This document shows, in pieces, positions 44,562 to 53,001 of a stretch of DNA of 64,000 bases; position 1 is the first letter of the stretch; each line of letters begins with the position of its first letter. The stretch is from Oscillospiraceae bacterium (lineage in GTDB: Bacteria > Bacillota > Clostridia > Oscillospirales > Ruminococcaceae). The translations under genes were made by a program, and so were the position numbers. The DNA lies in NCBI GenBank assembly GCA_028720105.1, contig JAQYLI010000025.1, positions 1-64,000 of the forward strand, written 5' to 3'. The notes under the pieces were generated by a model that saw only the letters and a program-made list of their open reading frames with translations, ran no database searches and had not been told where the DNA came from.

Positions 44562-45149
44562 TCAGCCTAAATAGCGCATTACTCCCACTACCTTGCCGAT
44601 AATGGTGCAATTGTCGGAAATAATTGGCTGCATTGTGTCATTCTCAGGCTGGAGACGGTAATGTCCCTCTTCCTTGTAAAAACGCTTTACGGTAGCTTCC
44701 TCGCCGTCGACCATAACAGCAGCGATCTCGCCGTTTTCCACGTACTCTGACTTCTCAACGATAACAAAATCGCCGTCAAGAATACCTGCGTTTATCATAC
44801 TGTCGCCTCTTATCTTGAGAGCGAAAAGCTCGCCTGTGTAGGTCTTATTGGGCAGGAAGGATATGTATTCCGATATATCCTCAAAGGCTGTAACAGGCTG
44901 ACCTGCGGTAATGGTGCCTACAACGGGAAGTCTCATTATGCCGTTTCCTGCAAGCTTTACGGCACGGTTCTTGCCCTCGATCTTCTCAAGATAGCCCTGG
45001 TCTACAAGGAAATTTACATATCTTGCGGCGGTGGAGGTGGAGGCAATGTCAAGGTCGCGGCAGATCTCTCTGATAGAGGGGGAATAGCCGTCCTCTGTTC
45101 TCTGCTTGATGTACTCGTATACCTTCTTGTGGATCTCTTTCATTTTCAT
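44562..45149 (-). CDS. lexA: SOS response repressor LexA
   Basis: LexA represses DNA-damage genes and cleaves itself when RecA filaments form. The 195-residue protein has the N-terminal winged helix (YSPSIREICRDLDIASTSTAARYVNFL), the cleavage site A82-G83 (GTITAGQPV), the catalytic Ser117 in GDSMINAGI and Lys155 in EATVKRFY, all in the right order. AGGAAG lies six bases before the ATG on the minus strand. I found no clear LexA box (GAAC-N4-GTTC type) next to its own start, so autoregulation is not supported by sight. It lies downstream of murC. Confidence 0.96.
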   Translation of the reverse strand: MKMKEIHKKVYEYIKQRTEDGYSPSIREICRDLDIASTSTAARYVNFLVDQGYLEKIEGKNRAVKLAGNGIMRLPVVGTITAGQPVTAFEDISEYISFLPNKTYTGELFALKIRGDSMINAGILDGDFVIVEKSEYVENGEIAAVMVDGEEATVKRFYKEEGHYRLQPENDTMQPIISDNCTIIGKVVGVMRYLG

Positions 45150-45178
45150 AATGATCTTCCTTTCATATTTTAAAATTA

Positions 45179-46594
45179 TTATGATTTATATTTTGCCCCC
45201 AGCTTATCGAGTATAAGCCGGGCGCATTTGTTTACATCTCCGCAGCCCATTGTAAGGATAAGATCTCCCTTTTGGGCGTGTTCTGCGGCATATTCGGCGC
45301 AAAGCTCGAAGTTTGCGTCGTGTTCCTGTTCCTCAAACCATACAGCTCCCGGAACCTTTTCGCCGATATCCTTGTCATAAATGTTGTAGGTGTTTTTCTC
45401 ACGGGAGCCCATTATGGCTGTGATTATGCACCTTTCGGGAATGGACAGCACCCGTATGAAATCGTCAAGGAGCAGGGCTGTTCGGGAGAATGTGAAGGGC
45501 TGGAACACCGCCCAGACCTTATTAAAGCCCATATCGGCGGCGGCTCTGAGGGTGACTTCAAGCTCGGCGGGGTGATGACCGTAATCGTCGCAAACGGTTA
45601 TGCCGTTTACTTCTCCGTACTTTTCAAATCGCCGCTTAGCACCTCTGAAGCTGTCAAGTCCTGCGGCTATCATTTGGGCATCCGCTCCCGACATATAGGC
45701 TGCCGCTGCTGCTGCGACTGCATTAAGCACATTGTGTACACCCGGGATATGGAGACTTGCGTGAGTAAACAGCTCGCCTTTATGATAAATATCAAACTCG
45801 GTGAGAAGCCCGTTTACTCTGCTTATATTCTTCGGGTACCAGTCGTTTTCCTCGGAATTTCCGAAGGTGACTATCTCCTTGTCAAGACCGCTTATGGCTT
45901 TGCGTGTGTTTTCGTCGTCCCCGTTGGCGATTATCCTGCCTGCAAGGGAGCAGAATTTGTTAAAGGAGGCGATAACGTTGTCGAGAGTCTTGAAATAGTC
46001 AAGATGGTCGGCGTCAACGTTCAGCACAACGGCAATATCGGGGGAAAGCTTCAGAAAATGGTCCACAAACTCGCAGGCTTCGCACACCATTGTATCGGAG
46101 GTGCCTACACAGCCGCTTCCACCTATTATGGGCAGTTTTCCGCCGATATATGCGGTTATGTCCATACCGCCCTGCTTTAGTATCTGGGTTATCATCGAGG
46201 TAACGGTGGTCTTGCCGTGGGTTCCGCTTACGCAGACCGCATTTTTATACCAGGAAGTAACTATACCAAGCAGGTCGCTTCTTTCAAGAACGGGAACGCC
46301 GCTTTCCTTTGCTGCAATGAGCTCGGGATTATCCTGCATAATTGCGGCAGTGTGGATTATAAGGTCCGCACCCTTTATATTCTCCGCACGCTGACCGAGA
46401 AACACCTCTATGCCCATTGCTCTTACGGCTCTCAGAGTATCGGTCTCGTTATTGTCCGAGCCTGTTATGTGATAGCCCTTTGCATTTAGTATCTGTGCAA
46501 GGGGATACATTCCGCTGCCGCCTATGCCTATCATATGAATGTGATGTTTATCCTTTAAGACATCATCATCAAATTTACGCATATAGTTATTCAA
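45179..46594 (-). CDS. murC: UDP-N-acetylmuramate-L-alanine ligase MurC
   Basis: MurC adds the first amino acid, L-alanine, to UDP-MurNAc in peptidoglycan synthesis. The protein has the N-terminal nucleotide-binding loop (IHMIGIGGSGMYPLAQIL), the Mur ligase ATP site (VSGTHGKTTVTSMI), the conserved CDDYGHHPAEL and the C-terminal domain (TMGCGDVNKCARLIL). I use the TTG at 46594 as start, six bases after GAGGTG; the GTG at 46603 is part of that ribosome-binding site. About 471 residues. It heads the murC-lexA-CPBP run on the minus strand, divergent from spoVG. Confidence 0.95.
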   Translation of the reverse strand: MNNYMRKFDDDVLKDKHHIHMIGIGGSGMYPLAQILNAKGYHITGSDNNETDTLRAVRAMGIEVFLGQRAENIKGADLIIHTAAIMQDNPELIAAKESGVPVLERSDLLGIVTSWYKNAVCVSGTHGKTTVTSMITQILKQGGMDITAYIGGKLPIIGGSGCVGTSDTMVCEACEFVDHFLKLSPDIAVVLNVDADHLDYFKTLDNVIASFNKFCSLAGRIIANGDDENTRKAISGLDKEIVTFGNSEENDWYPKNISRVNGLLTEFDIYHKGELFTHASLHIPGVHNVLNAVAAAAAAYMSGADAQMIAAGLDSFRGAKRRFEKYGEVNGITVCDDYGHHPAELEVTLRAAADMGFNKVWAVFQPFTFSRTALLLDDFIRVLSIPERCIITAIMGSREKNTYNIYDKDIGEKVPGAVWFEEQEHDANFELCAEYAAEHAQKGDLILTMGCGDVNKCARLILDKLGAKYKS

Positions 46595-46651
46595 AAGTTT
46601 CACCTCTGTTTATAAAATTTTAAGAGTCATATATTATAATTGAATTACGGA

Positions 46652-46674
46652 TTGGAAAAACTTTCATTTTCCAA
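46652..46674. promoter_or_regulatory. Palindrome between divergent murC and spoVG
   Basis: TTGGAAAA (46652-46659) and TTTTCCAA (46667-46674) form an 8-bp perfect inverted repeat with a 7-base gap, midway between the two start codons. It could be an operator for one or both genes. No factor is named from sequence alone. Confidence 0.45.
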
Positions 46675-46751
46675 AATTCTGAATATTGCAGCGCAGCGGA
46701 AACATACTACTATTATCCGAATGCCGCAGATTTTAAGGAGGACATACAACA

Positions 46752-47051
46752 ATGACAATCACCGATATTAAAATTCGCAAGATCATTCCCGAGGGTCGCC
46801 TGAGAGCTGTTATTTCCATCACTATCGACGACCAGATCGCCATTCACGACATCAAGGTTGTTCAGGGCGACGCAAGACTTTTCGTTGCAATGCCCAGCAG
46901 AAAGGACGAGAACGGCGTTTTCAGAGATATCGTTCACCCCATCTCCCCCGACGCAAGACAGTCCATTGAAGGTCAGATCCTTGACGCTTACACCCGCCAC
47001 ATCGAAATGATGCAGGCTGAGGCTGAGGCTGAGCAGGCAGGTCTTATCTGA
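46752..47051 (+). CDS. spoVG: Regulatory protein SpoVG
   Basis: SpoVG is a small conserved RNA/DNA-binding regulator affecting septation, cortex formation and stress genes. The 99-residue product has the standard family sequence MTITDIKIRKI, RLRAVISITIDDQIAIHDIKV, LFVAMPSRKDENGVFRDIVHPI and a short Glu/Ala-rich C-terminus. AAGGAGG lies ten bases before the ATG. It is monocistronic and ends at a strong terminator that also overlaps the end of the convergent Nudix gene. In Bacillus its promoter is sigma-H dependent; I could not confirm such a promoter here. Confidence 0.97.
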   Translation: MTITDIKIRKIIPEGRLRAVISITIDDQIAIHDIKVVQGDARLFVAMPSRKDENGVFRDIVHPISPDARQSIEGQILDAYTRHIEMMQAEAEAEQAGLI

Positions 47052-47079
47052 TAATCAGGTAACCGAGATATCATAGTCT

Positions 47080-47110
47080 CCCCCGTTTCTTTTTGGAAAC
47101 GGGGATTTTT
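47080..47110 (+). terminator. Terminator of spoVG
   Basis: The stem CCCCGTTTC / GAAACGGGG with a 6-base loop is followed by ATTTTTATTT. Its end overlaps the stop codon of the convergent Nudix gene. Confidence 0.9.
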
Positions 47111-47651
47111 ATTTGCCCTCATCAATAAGCATTTTTGTTTTAAGAAGCGCTATCTGGGTCTTTGCGTCGGGAATTTCCCCGCGCATTACCATCTGAACAG
47201 CCTCGTCAAGGGGAATACGCAGCACGTCAAGATACTCTCCCTCGTCGGTATGGGCTTTGCCGAAGCTTAGTCCCCTTGCAAGATACATATGTATCTTTTC
47301 TGTAAGATATGCCACCGAGGGGTAGCATACTCCAAGGTAGTCAAAGCTTTCGCACTTTGCTCCCGTTTCCTCCTCAAGCTCTCTGAGAGCAGCAGAGCGG
47401 TGTTCCTCGCCAACCTCAAGCTTTCCTGCGGGTATCTCAAGAAGAGGCTCGCCGAAAGCGTATCTGAACTGGCGCACCATTATTACCTCATTTTCATCGG
47501 TAAGAGGCACCACGCACACGCCGCCCGAATGGATAACAAGCTCTCTGGGGGCTACAGTGCCGTCCTCAAGCTCAGCCTTGTCCTTGCGGACGGTAATGAT
47601 ACGTCCCTCGAACACGACTTCCTTTTCTATAGTTTTCTCACTTAAATGCAT
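47109..47651 (-). CDS. Nudix hydrolase, ADP-ribose pyrophosphatase type
   Basis: Nudix enzymes cleave nucleoside diphosphate derivatives. The Nudix box is complete: G-KLEVG-E-EHRSAAL-RELEEETG, with a conserved following segment (CYPSVAYLTEKIHMYLA) and upstream GGVCVVPLTDENEVIMVRQFR and FGEPLLEIPAG, the layout of ADP-ribose pyrophosphatases (NudF/YqkG). I start at the ATG at 47651 (180 residues), 11 bases after GGAGG on the minus strand; a longer in-frame start at 47750 lies in an AT-rich, promoter-like stretch. It is divergent from the YfhO-like gene. Confidence 0.93.
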   Translation of the reverse strand: MHLSEKTIEKEVVFEGRIITVRKDKAELEDGTVAPRELVIHSGGVCVVPLTDENEVIMVRQFRYAFGEPLLEIPAGKLEVGEEHRSAALRELEEETGAKCESFDYLGVCYPSVAYLTEKIHMYLARGLSFGKAHTDEGEYLDVLRIPLDEAVQMVMRGEIPDAKTQIALLKTKMLIDEGK

Positions 47652-47891
47652 TTTTAAGCAAACCTCCGTTAAAATAACCGAAAATCGCCCTTTTACAGCG
47701 AAAGTCTGTTTCACTAAATTTATTATATCACATATTGAACAATTTAACAAGTCAAAATTCAGAATTTTTTTTATTTATTTCTGCTGATTTTTCTTGTTTT
47801 TTATTAGTAAAAATATTATAATAGTATATGTATATGTAATTTAAATCAAACAGCCATACTTTTCATAACAAAGAACGGAGACTTTACAGAT

Positions 47892-50735
47892 ATGGAAGAA
47901 AACTTAAACATTCAGGGTCAGCCCGAAAATAACGGCTCTGACGGAGAGATGGACGTGAAAAAAATAAACGTGAACATCATCGACGGGGGACGGGACGGCT
48001 CCAACATTAAGGAGCCTAAAAAAGAAAACAAATTTCTGAGCAGGATAGGCGGCTTTATCAAGTCAAAGAGAACTTATATCTTTGCCTTTTTTATCCCTGC
48101 CCTGCTGCTTTTTGCCGCATACGCCTGCTTCGGCGTTCACCCCTTCGGGGATATGTCCGTGCTGGTGCTTGACCTTAACGGACAGTATGTTTATTACTTT
48201 GAAAATCTCCGCGATATCCTTCACGGAAACGGCAGCCCCTTTATCTCCTGGAGCCGTAATCTTACAGGCGAGATAATGGGAATATTTGCCTATTATCTGG
48301 CAAGCCCCTTTACGCTGATACCTATGATACTGCCGCGCTCGATGATGACCGAGTCGCTCCTTATAATGCAGCTTTGCAAGGTGGGTACGGCTTCGGTAAC
48401 ATTTAACTATTACCTCAGGCGCTCAAAGGGCAGCAAAAGCTCTACGGCTATGCTTTTCGGCATACTTTACTCTCTTATGGGCTATATGATAGTACAGCTT
48501 ATGAACCCTATGTGGCTGGACGGTCTTATCTATCTGCCCCTTATCGTCTACGGCATTGAAAAGATAATCGACGACAACTGCTGGCTCCGCTTTATCATTC
48601 CCCTTGCGCTTATGTATATGGCGCATTTCTACATCGGCTGGATGATAACCTTTTTTTCTATCATCTACTTCCTTTACTACTATTTTGCAGGAAAGAAAAA
48701 TTACACCCACTCCTTAAAGTCATTTTTCTTTGCAGGCGTGAAATTTGCTGTGGGCGGCGTTATTGCGGCAATGTCCGCCGCCTGGGTGCTGCTGCCCCTG
48801 TATAACTCTTTAAAGCTTGGCAAATTCGAGTTTTCGACCCCAAACTACGACCTTAAAACTCAGTTTGATTTCATTGATTTCTTTAAAAATATCCTGCCCA
48901 ATGTGTACGACACCTGCCGTCCCGAAGGCTCTCCCGTTATTTACTGCGGTGTGCTGACGGTGATACTCATTCCCCTGTTCTTCCTTAACAGCAAGATACG
49001 TTTCAGGCAGAAAATGGGTCTAGGCGCTGTGCTGATGTCGGTTCTCCTTTCAATGTATCTCTCCACCGCCGACCTTGCGTGGCACGGATTTCAGGTGCCC
49101 AACTGGCTCCCCTACCGCTACAGCTTCACATTCAGCTTCATTCTCCTTATAATGGCGGCTATGACCTTTGAGCGGCTCGAGGGCATTTCCATCAAGGAAA
49201 TAGGCGTTACGGGCTTCGGTCTTATGCTCTACGCTTTCTATGTGGGCAGGCAGGATTTCAAGGGCGTTGACCTTGTTATGTCCGTATGGTACACGGTGAT
49301 ATTCACCCTTATTTACTGCATTGTCCTCAGAAGCATTAAAATGTCAGACAAGTCAAGAAGAGCCGTTCTCACCTTTGTTATGGGCATTTTCGTGGCAGGC
49401 GAGCTTTTCGGCTCCACCCTTTCCACTATGGAGGCAATAAACAAGGACGTTGTTTATTCAAAATACTCCTCCTACAACAGATATATCACTCTCGGACGCG
49501 ATACCGTAAAGAAAATTCTCGATCAGGACAGCTTTGATGAGGGCGGCGTTTACAGGATAGAGAAAAATTATCACAGAACGGTTAATGACGCTATGGCAAT
49601 GGGCAGTTTCGGTGTTTCACATTCAAGCTCTACTCTTAATGCCGCTCCCATACAGTTTCTGCGCCGTCTGGGCTTCTCCTACGGCGGTCATTATATCAAA
49701 TACAAAGGCTCCACCTATGTTACCGACTCAATTCTCGGCATTAAATATGTAATGGAAAAGGATACTATCTCCAATAACGAGGGTGACGAGAGCATCACCG
49801 CCCCCGAGGAAAAAATACCCGAAAATAAGCACTATGACAAGCTTGTCCTTACTAACAAGGACGAGAAGGAAATTTTTGCGGTCTACGAAAATCCCAATGC
49901 CCTGCCGATCGCATTTATGGCAGACAGTTCCATTCTCGATGTGGAATTCGGAACGGACAACCCCTTTGAAAATCAGAACAAGCTCCTCAGTCACCTTGTT
50001 TCTGACGAATATACCCAGTATTTCAAGCAGATATCCGTTGACAAGACCGTTCCCGAAAATGCAAAGCAGACAAGCTACGGGGCGCACACCAAATATGTGC
50101 CCATAGAGCAGGGAAAAAATTCTCATATTGAATTTATTTTCGACGCTCCCACCCGGGATATGATATATATGTATCTCCCCTCGAGCTATGAACGAAAGGT
50201 AAACCTCTGGCTGAATAAGGAGTTCCTGGATTACTATTTTGAGGGCGGAAATATGGTCATTCAGACCTTGGGAAGATTTGACAAGGGCGAGGAAATTTCC
50301 CTTATAGTCACCATCACCGAGGAGAAAAACGAGGTGCTTTTCAAGGACAAGCTTTTCTATTATCTTGACGAGGAAAAGTTCACCGAGGACATAAACAAGC
50401 TGAAACAGAACGGTCTTAAAATGACCCACTTTGAGGAGGACCACATCAAGGGCGAGATAACCGCCGAAAAAGACGGAGTAATGTTCACCACCATTAGCTG
50501 GGAGCCGGGCTGGACTATCAAGGTTGACGGCGAAAAGGTGGAGCCTGTTAAGGTATGCGATGCACTTATAGGCGTGGAGCTTACAGCAGGCACTCACGAG
50601 ATAGAAATGACCTTCTTCCCCGCAGGACTGAGCGCAGGCATAATCCTCTCTCTCTGCGGAATTATCGCAATTATCATAATCGCTGTTACCGAAAGAAAAA
50701 GCGATAAGATACTTCTTGACAGACTTAACGATTAA
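47892..50735 (+). CDS. YfhO-family polytopic membrane protein (GT-C-like glycosyltransferase fold)
   Basis: The 947-residue protein has a charged cytoplasmic N-terminus of about 60 residues, then about a dozen membrane helices to about residue 500, an extracellular domain of about 400 residues, and a final helix (SAGIILSLCGIIAIIIIAV). The YfhO pattern is clear near the first loop (VLDLNGQYVYYFENLRDIL), with the acidic residue expected in GT-C enzymes. In Bacillus YfhO takes part in lipoteichoic acid glycosylation; the same role here is inference. ACGGAGA lies near the ATG. It is followed by an SDR gene 14 bases later. Confidence 0.88.
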   Translation: MEENLNIQGQPENNGSDGEMDVKKINVNIIDGGRDGSNIKEPKKENKFLSRIGGFIKSKRTYIFAFFIPALLLFAAYACFGVHPFGDMSVLVLDLNGQYVYYFENLRDILHGNGSPFISWSRNLTGEIMGIFAYYLASPFTLIPMILPRSMMTESLLIMQLCKVGTASVTFNYYLRRSKGSKSSTAMLFGILYSLMGYMIVQLMNPMWLDGLIYLPLIVYGIEKIIDDNCWLRFIIPLALMYMAHFYIGWMITFFSIIYFLYYYFAGKKNYTHSLKSFFFAGVKFAVGGVIAAMSAAWVLLPLYNSLKLGKFEFSTPNYDLKTQFDFIDFFKNILPNVYDTCRPEGSPVIYCGVLTVILIPLFFLNSKIRFRQKMGLGAVLMSVLLSMYLSTADLAWHGFQVPNWLPYRYSFTFSFILLIMAAMTFERLEGISIKEIGVTGFGLMLYAFYVGRQDFKGVDLVMSVWYTVIFTLIYCIVLRSIKMSDKSRRAVLTFVMGIFVAGELFGSTLSTMEAINKDVVYSKYSSYNRYITLGRDTVKKILDQDSFDEGGVYRIEKNYHRTVNDAMAMGSFGVSHSSSTLNAAPIQFLRRLGFSYGGHYIKYKGSTYVTDSILGIKYVMEKDTISNNEGDESITAPEEKIPENKHYDKLVLTNKDEKEIFAVYENPNALPIAFMADSSILDVEFGTDNPFENQNKLLSHLVSDEYTQYFKQISVDKTVPENAKQTSYGAHTKYVPIEQGKNSHIEFIFDAPTRDMIYMYLPSSYERKVNLWLNKEFLDYYFEGGNMVIQTLGRFDKGEEISLIVTITEEKNEVLFKDKLFYYLDEEKFTEDINKLKQNGLKMTHFEEDHIKGEITAEKDGVMFTTISWEPGWTIKVDGEKVEPVKVCDALIGVELTAGTHEIEMTFFPAGLSAGIILSLCGIIAIIIIAVTERKSDKILLDRLND

Positions 50736-50749
50736 AGAAAGGCGGCAAA

Positions 50750-51469
50750 ATGGCTCAGACAGTTATCATAACAGGTGCGTCCCGTGGAATAGGCAGGGAA
50801 TGTGCAAAGCAGTTTGCCAAGGCAGGCTACAATATTGCCGCTGTATATCACAAAAGCGAAGCGGAGGCACAGAGTCTCAAAGCGGAGATCGGCTGTGAGA
50901 TATTCAAATGCGACTGTGCAGTATACAGCGAGGTATGCGAGGCTGTTGTAGAAATAAGCTCGGTTTTCGGCGGCGCAGATGTGCTCATAAACAACGCAGG
51001 CATTGCCGAGCAGGCGCTGTTTTCGGATATTACCGAGACAATGTGGGACAATATGTTTAACGTCAACGTTAAAAGCGTTTACAGCTTTACCCACGCCGCT
51101 CTCCCTCATATGATACACAACAAGTACGGCAGGATAATTAACATCTCCTCTATGTGGGGACAGGTGGGAGCCTCCTGCGAGGTGCATTACAGTGCCGCAA
51201 AAGCGGCGGTCATAGGCTTTACAAAGGCTCTCGCAAAGGAAGTGGGACTGTCGGGAATTACGGTAAACTGCATTGCCCCGGGGGTCATTGATACGGATAT
51301 GAACGCACATCTTGACGAGGAAACAATGGCTTGTCTCAGGGAAGAAACGCCGATGAACCGAATAGGCACTCCCGAGGATATTGCACGTACCGCCCTATTC
51401 CTTGCGGACAAAGGCTCGGATTTTATTACGGGACAGATAATAGGGGTAAACGGCGGATTTATTATCTGA
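50750..51469 (+). CDS. SDR-family oxidoreductase (FabG-like)
   Basis: This is a short-chain dehydrogenase/reductase, 239 residues, NAD(P)-dependent. The cofactor motif TGASRGIGRE, the NNAG motif (LINNAGIA), the catalytic Ser in INISSMWG and the Y-x3-K pair in HYSAAKAAVIGF are all present, as is the C-terminal GQIIGVNGGF. It resembles 3-oxoacyl-ACP reductase FabG, but no other fatty-acid genes are near, so the substrate is uncertain. It probably shares a transcript with the YfhO-like gene and with the ThrE-like genes that follow. Confidence 0.9.
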   Translation: MAQTVIITGASRGIGRECAKQFAKAGYNIAAVYHKSEAEAQSLKAEIGCEIFKCDCAVYSEVCEAVVEISSVFGGADVLINNAGIAEQALFSDITETMWDNMFNVNVKSVYSFTHAALPHMIHNKYGRIINISSMWGQVGASCEVHYSAAKAAVIGFTKALAKEVGLSGITVNCIAPGVIDTDMNAHLDEETMACLREETPMNRIGTPEDIARTALFLADKGSDFITGQIIGVNGGFII

Positions 51470-51487
51470 GCATTATGGAGGACTGAA

Positions 51488-52243
51488 ATGAACGAAATAC
51501 AGCTTACGGGCATTTGCGCCGAGATAGCCCGTCTGATGATAATATACGGCGCCGAGATATACCGTGTGGAGGACACCATAGCCCGTATCTGCCGTGCCTA
51601 CAAGCACGAAGAAGCGGAGATATACGCAACCCCCGCAAACTTCATAATCACCGTCAAGGACCAAAACAGCGTGCCCTATACCGACTCAAAGAGCATTTCG
51701 GGACGTGAAACAAACCTTGACAGGGTGGGAAAAATCAACGAGCTTTCCCGATTTATCTGCGCCGAAAAGCCCGAAGCGGAGGTCATACTCCGCAAGCTTC
51801 AGCAGATAAAGGAGCGAAAGACCTACAGCCCTGCCGTTATCTATTTAAGCTATTTCATAACGGGAGCGGCGTTCACCCTTTTCTTCAAGGGCGAGCCTCT
51901 TGAAGCGCTTTTCGGAGGACTGCTGGGACTTGTCATAAATTTCATTACCGTAAGGCTTCAAAAGGTAAATGCCAGCGCGTTTCTGAATGCTGTGGTATGC
52001 TCGATGGCTGTGTCACTTTTAGCGGTGATAATAAGCTCCATCGGCTTTGTTCCCAGGTTTGACAAGATGATAATCGGCGCATCAATGGCTCTCGTCCCGG
52101 GAGTTGCCCTTACAAACTGTATGAGGGACTTTATCTCGGGGGACTTCATTTCGGGCATATACACCCTTACCGAAGCTCTTCTTATCGCCGTGGGAATGGC
52201 GGTGGGAGCAGGCTCGGCGGTGGCTGCGGTAATAAAATTCTGA
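51488..52243 (+). CDS. Threonine/serine exporter, ThrE N-terminal half (YjjP-like)
   Basis: This protein matches the N-terminal half of the ThrE exporter. It has the family's cytoplasmic start (AEIARLMIIYGAEIYRVEDTIARIC) with the Ala/Thr/Pro-containing YATPANFIITV segment, then five membrane helices ending in GVALTNCMRDFISGDFISGIYTLTEALLIAVGMAVG. The 251-residue product is the YjjP-type partner; its mate follows 17 bases later. GGAGG precedes the ATG. Together the two halves form an amino-acid (threonine/serine) exporter split across two genes, a common Firmicutes arrangement. Confidence 0.92.
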   Translation: MNEIQLTGICAEIARLMIIYGAEIYRVEDTIARICRAYKHEEAEIYATPANFIITVKDQNSVPYTDSKSISGRETNLDRVGKINELSRFICAEKPEAEVILRKLQQIKERKTYSPAVIYLSYFITGAAFTLFFKGEPLEALFGGLLGLVINFITVRLQKVNASAFLNAVVCSMAVSLLAVIISSIGFVPRFDKMIIGASMALVPGVALTNCMRDFISGDFISGIYTLTEALLIAVGMAVGAGSAVAAVIKF

Positions 52244-52259
52244 AAGACGGTTTTAATTT

Positions 52260-52775
52260 ATGGATATCATACACGATATTGTTATTCCCTGCATATGCAG
52301 CTTTGTGGCGTGTGCCGCATTCGGCGTGCAGTTCAATATCCGCTTCAAGCACCTGATAGCCGCCTCGGTAGGGTCACTGGTGAGCCAGCTTATCTACACT
52401 CTCCTCAGTATGAACGAGTTCGGGGAAATTCAGACCTGCTTTATCTCGGCGGCGGCAGTGGCACTTTTTTCCGAGGTAATGGCGAAGATAAACAAAGCCC
52501 CCGTTAATATGTATCTCATCGTGGGCATAATCCCCCTTGTGCCCGGCGGACTTACCTACTATGCAATGCTTGCCCTTGTTATGGGGGATAACGACACCTT
52601 CCTTGACAGGGCGATAGACGCATTCGGAGCGGCTGGAGCAATTGCAATGGGCATATTCTTTGTATCCTCGGCAGTAAGGCTCTACAAGGATTTCAGGCGG
52701 CATTACAGGCGAAATCTTAAAAAGGCATACAAGAAGCTGTCGGCAAAGGACGGAAGAAGCGTAAAGAAATTCTGA
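52260..52775 (+). CDS. Threonine/serine exporter, ThrE C-terminal half (YjjB-like)
   Basis: The 171-residue product is the YjjB-type partner of the preceding gene. It has five membrane helices. A FNIRFKHLIAASVGSLVSQL stretch and the conserved NMYLIVGIIPLVPGGLTYYAML segment are seen; the PLVPGG pattern is typical of this half. The C-terminus is very basic (RRHYRRNLKKAYKKLSAK). It ends the YfhO-SDR-ThrE run. A dispersed palindromic repeat (copy B) begins two bases after its stop codon, and no standard terminator is visible. Confidence 0.9.
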   Translation: MDIIHDIVIPCICSFVACAAFGVQFNIRFKHLIAASVGSLVSQLIYTLLSMNEFGEIQTCFISAAAVALFSEVMAKINKAPVNMYLIVGIIPLVPGGLTYYAMLALVMGDNDTFLDRAIDAFGAAGAIAMGIFFVSSAVRLYKDFRRHYRRNLKKAYKKLSAKDGRSVKKF

Positions 52776-52776
52776 T

Positions 52777-52981
52777 GCGGGTGACGACCCGCGGCGAGGT
52801 CGCGCTGTTAGTTTTGCGGATTTTTTTACTTTGTCTCCGCGCCGACAGATATGACAAAGATAAATCAGATTTAGCAGGCTCAGCCCTCCTCTGATTTGCG
52901 GACAACTATTTGTTCCGTTATCGAGCCGTCCGCCTGACGCTCAAACAAATTTTAGAACGATTGGCTGCAGGTTCAACCTGC
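52777..52981. repeat. Dispersed palindromic repeat, copy B (about 205 bp)
   Basis: The left end is the hairpin GCGGGTGACGACCCGC (52777-52792). The right end is the hairpin GCAGGTTCAACCTGC (52967-52981), preceded by GAACGATTGGCT. The right arm (from about 52914) aligns closely with the right arms of copies C and D (GTTATCGAGCCGTCCGCCTG..., CAAACAAATTTTAGAACGA). The element fills almost the whole gap between the ThrE-like gene and rlmI. It has no coding capacity. Confidence 0.75.
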
Positions 52982-53001
52982 CCTGCTGAAAGGATTTTAT
53001 T

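Noticed and set aside
46604-46751. A sigma-H promoter for spoVG
   Set aside because: GGATT/GGAAA and GAAT elements are present but the distances do not fit the consensus.
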